A stretch of DNA of 64,000 nucleotides from the NCBI RefSeq assembly GCF_003992255.1, contig NZ_RQVA01000001.1, forward strand, positions 1-64,000, given 5' to 3'. Each line of letters starts with the position of its first letter. The first letter of the stretch is position 1. Made by a program: the position numbers and the translations under genes. This document shows, one piece after another, positions 61,630 to 64,000 of the stretch. Source of the stretch: F0422 sp003992255 (GTDB taxonomy: Bacteria; Bacillota; Negativicutes; Veillonellales; Veillonellaceae). The notes under the pieces are model-generated. The model saw only the letters and a list, made by a program, of their open reading frames with translations. It was not told the origin of the DNA and ran no database searches.

Positions 61630-61688
61630 CTATGTATTTCTTTCTCGTGCTCTATACCAGAGACTACTGTTACATCAAGATATGATAC

Positions 61689-64000
61689 TTAGAATTTATA
61701 TGTTCCTTGGATACGTGTGTAATTACCTAAGGTAAAGTTTTCACCACCATATAATGTATCACGCTGTCCCAATGCTTTTGCATCAAATGTATAGAACGCT
61801 TCTAACAATAGATCTTTATGTGGCACATATCCACCACCTACTGTAAAGCTACGAATACCATCTAAGTAACGATCTGGTACAGCGCCAGTGCCATTACCAC
61901 CAAAGAAGGAACCATGATCAAAACGTTTGTAATCGATGAATCCGTTCCAACTACCTGGTCGTTTGTAATCTACATGACCAATATCAAATCGCACTACCCA
62001 GAAGGATGGTGTATTTCCCATAGCACGTCCAGTAGGTATAAAATTAATGCTACCAGGTACATAATTATACTGAGTGCTTCCATTCATAAACCGACCATAG
62101 TCTGTTCTATTTTGTCCATAGTCTATGGATAAAGACGATTGACCCATTGTATATTTCGCACCGATACCAATCACATTAGCAAGACCTTTAAATGTAGCCG
62201 AAGATGTATCGTGGCCACTTGCAAATTGTACCGTTGTACTGTCATCGCCAGTAGATTTTAAATACCAAGCTGTAAGGCCTAATTGTTTACCTACCATGTG
62301 GCGAAGTTGTACATATCCAGCCCGTTTCACTGCAGGAATCACATCACGTTGTAACACAATACCTTCCGCAGGAATGATAGCACCTGTATATGGAATAAAT
62401 GCTTCCCTAGGTAATTTACTATGACCATCTGTAGCCTCTAAAGCACTTACTATTTCATTGAAATACTGTGCTACAAGGTATGGATACATTCCTGATTGAT
62501 ACGTTTTCGAGATCGTAGATTCACCTGGTGTGCCTACATTTAAATAGTTCATTTCGTATAATGCATCACCAGCTTTAGCTAAATCTTCATCTTTAAAGGT
62601 AATATCTTTCACTGTACCATGTTCACCTACAGAGTTTTTAGCTATTTCCATTGCTCGTTCTTTGTAGGCCTTAATGATTTCTTCTTTATTGGATTCAAAC
62701 CATTTTTTGAGATATTCTTTTCTATCTTTACCCATTACAGCCGAATCAGAAATTTTCAATTTAAATAGTGGATTATCTAGGTTTGCACCGCTTGGGTTGG
62801 CCTTAGGTTTTGTATAAAATGTGTTGGAATCCACTGGATCTTCATAGTCTGCATCCTCATCTTCATCATGATGAATAGATGTACCAGTATATCTAAATTC
62901 AATATCCGGCAACTTAATCGGAACCGTAATTTCTTCATCCGCTTTTTTAGCCACATTGTACTTCTTAAAGCCTTTATCCTTGCCATACGCCTTTATAGCA
63001 ATCTCTTGCATACGAGCAACAACACCATATTGGGCCTCGATATTGGCATCTAATTTAGTAGTAACCTCTTCAAGTTCTTTTGTTTTTGCCTCAATATCTT
63101 TTCGATATTGCTCTTTCTTTTCAGGCGTATCGGCAATGTATTCATTGTCCATTTCATCTTTCAATGTAGCAATATCACTAGCAAATTCTTCTTTCTTGTC
63201 GCTTAATGATTTGTAATCCCCTTGTAGCGCTTTCAACTGTTGATAGAAGTTAATTGTATTAGGTGCATCTTTCACCACTTTTTCGACTTTTGCACCACCA
63301 ACTAATTTTTTATCTTCTTCGGAAAGATCTGAGTAATCAAAGGTTGTACCAACAAACTCATCTACAGTTGGAGGTCGTTTAAAGTTCGTATAAATCGCAT
63401 GCGTATATGCGGAATCTTCAATACCTGTGCTATGACGGAAGTCACCATAACCAACACGAACTTGGTCTTTTTCACCAGTCCAAACAGTTCTAATACCATC
63501 GAACTCTTTGTTAAACCAATAGCCTGTGGTACCGAATTTTTCAGTCAAACGACCAACACTGAAATCCCAATTAGAATGATGTTGTGTTACATCTAATGTG
63601 TCTAACCGAGTATGGTTAAGTCCTCTAGATCCTGTTGTTTCATGAGCTGTATCTACGCCAGATTGACCTTGAGCAGATGCTACCACTTTCACATTCGTAT
63701 TGTCATTAATACGAGCATCTACACCAAGACGTAAACGACTATGGAACCCATGTTCGTTTTTATCCTGCAAGTTTTTCAATGCCCCATCGCTAATCGAGCT
63801 GACAGCTGTCACACGGTTAGCCGGTCTATCAGACCCTAAATGGCTATCCCCACCTACACGAATATCTCCTACTAGTTGAGCACCTTGTTTTTCATGTGTA
63901 TCAAACGGTGTTTCCAAGAGAGATTCTTTCACAGATGGAACGGATGACATAGATGGTGCAGACTGCAACATTTTTTCTGTAGTAGCCTTACCATGACCAC
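61689..64000 (-). CDS. C-terminal part of a second TonB receptor-porin fusion (5' end outside window)
   Basis: The frame is open to the right edge; about 769 residues are visible. The first internal Met (63971) is preceded in frame by GHGKATTEK, a linker like that of the neighbouring fusion, so it is not the start. The domain matches the second barrel of the 56182-61398 protein from LRLGVDARINDNTNVKVVAS to the final YTRIQGTYKF; the last 50 residues are nearly identical. The central insert is different: a Lys/Glu-rich coiled coil (about 63040-63240 in DNA) instead of the other protein's segment. By analogy the missing part probably encodes a TonB receptor; that is inference. Confidence 0.85.
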   Translation of the reverse strand, partial: GHGKATTEKMLQSAPSMSSVPSVKESLLETPFDTHEKQGAQLVGDIRVGGDSHLGSDRPANRVTAVSSISDGALKNLQDKNEHGFHSRLRLGVDARINDNTNVKVVASAQGQSGVDTAHETTGSRGLNHTRLDTLDVTQHHSNWDFSVGRLTEKFGTTGYWFNKEFDGIRTVWTGEKDQVRVGYGDFRHSTGIEDSAYTHAIYTNFKRPPTVDEFVGTTFDYSDLSEEDKKLVGGAKVEKVVKDAPNTINFYQQLKALQGDYKSLSDKKEEFASDIATLKDEMDNEYIADTPEKKEQYRKDIEAKTKELEEVTTKLDANIEAQYGVVARMQEIAIKAYGKDKGFKKYNVAKKADEEITVPIKLPDIEFRYTGTSIHHDEDEDADYEDPVDSNTFYTKPKANPSGANLDNPLFKLKISDSAVMGKDRKEYLKKWFESNKEEIIKAYKERAMEIAKNSVGEHGTVKDITFKDEDLAKAGDALYEMNYLNVGTPGESTISKTYQSGMYPYLVAQYFNEIVSALEATDGHSKLPREAFIPYTGAIIPAEGIVLQRDVIPAVKRAGYVQLRHMVGKQLGLTAWYLKSTGDDSTTVQFASGHDTSSATFKGLANVIGIGAKYTMGQSSLSIDYGQNRTDYGRFMNGSTQYNYVPGSINFIPTGRAMGNTPSFWVVRFDIGHVDYKRPGSWNGFIDYKRFDHGSFFGGNGTGAVPDRYLDGIRSFTVGGGYVPHKDLLLEAFYTFDAKALGQRDTLYGGENFTLGNYTRIQGTYKF

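Noticed and set aside
63969..63971. ATG as start of a stand-alone porin
   Set aside because: The frame continues upstream to the window edge with linker-like codons, there is no signal peptide after this ATG, and the upstream sequence contains no convincing ribosome site.

Overview
This 64 kb window most likely comes from a diderm Firmicute of the class Negativicutes, and Veillonella is the best guess. Three things point there. (1) The core gene order scpA-scpB-rluB-cmk-plsC-S1-der-gpsA is a Firmicute arrangement. (2) The DNA is AT-rich, with Gram-positive-style Shine-Dalgarno sites and a T-box riboswitch. (3) The same DNA encodes outer-membrane machinery: TonB-dependent receptors, MacA-type adaptor, lipid A-type modification enzymes and a type IV pilus/type II secretion-like system. 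Almost every gene is on the minus strand; the exceptions are the sulfatase-type transferase at 11.4-13.2 kb and nadE at 38.6-40.6 kb.

Layout. 0.1-11.2 kb: housekeeping genes read leftwards (scpA, scpB, rluB, a flavoprotein, cmk, plsC, an ispH-ribosomal S1 fusion; then, after a terminator, der, plsY, gpsA, rsmD, coaD and a coiled-coil gene). GpsA, PlsY and PlsC together make phosphatidic acid. 11.4-15 kb: a phosphoethanolamine-transferase-like gene convergent with an ArnT-like glycosyltransferase, probably an envelope-modification pair. 15-18.5 kb: gatCAB for Gln-tRNA/Asn-tRNA amidation plus a small membrane protein. 18.7-21.7 kb: a MacAB-type exporter split into adaptor, ATPase and permease. 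21.8-31.3 kb: a twelve-gene type IV pilus/competence-like operon (two ATPases, platform protein, major prepilin, prepilin peptidase, four minor pilin-like genes, PilM/N/O-like genes) that runs into aroK and pfkA. 31.5-38.4 kb: an accessory envelope block (LppM-like lipoprotein, two zinc-ribbon membrane proteins, a class A beta-lactamase-like lipoprotein, an OatA-like O-acetyltransferase, a small secreted protein, a small HTH protein and a previously easy-to-miss 52-residue ORF). 38.6-46.3 kb: nadE, yebC, a SPOUT methyltransferase, trmD, menB-menE-thioesterase and a HutP-family gene. 46.6-54 kb: the tryptophan operon trpE-G-D-CF-B-A behind a promoter and a tryptophan T-box; aroD lies just beyond. 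55-64 kb: a YbaN-family gene, repeat-rich intergenic DNA, and two tandem giant outer-membrane genes.

The most unusual item is the pair of giant genes at the right end. The complete one (56182-61398, 1738 residues) is a full TonB-dependent receptor whose barrel ends near residue 890 and is followed, after a low-complexity linker, by a second predicted outer-membrane beta-barrel domain of about 800 residues ending in a C-terminal Phe. The second gene runs off the right edge in an open frame and carries the same second domain with a different central insert. This looks like a two-barrel, receptor-plus-porin architecture that has been duplicated. Two independent sets of degenerate tandem repeats (52-bp period and 40-bp period) lie in the nearby intergenic regions. 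No tRNA, rRNA, CRISPR array, prophage or insertion sequence was recognised.
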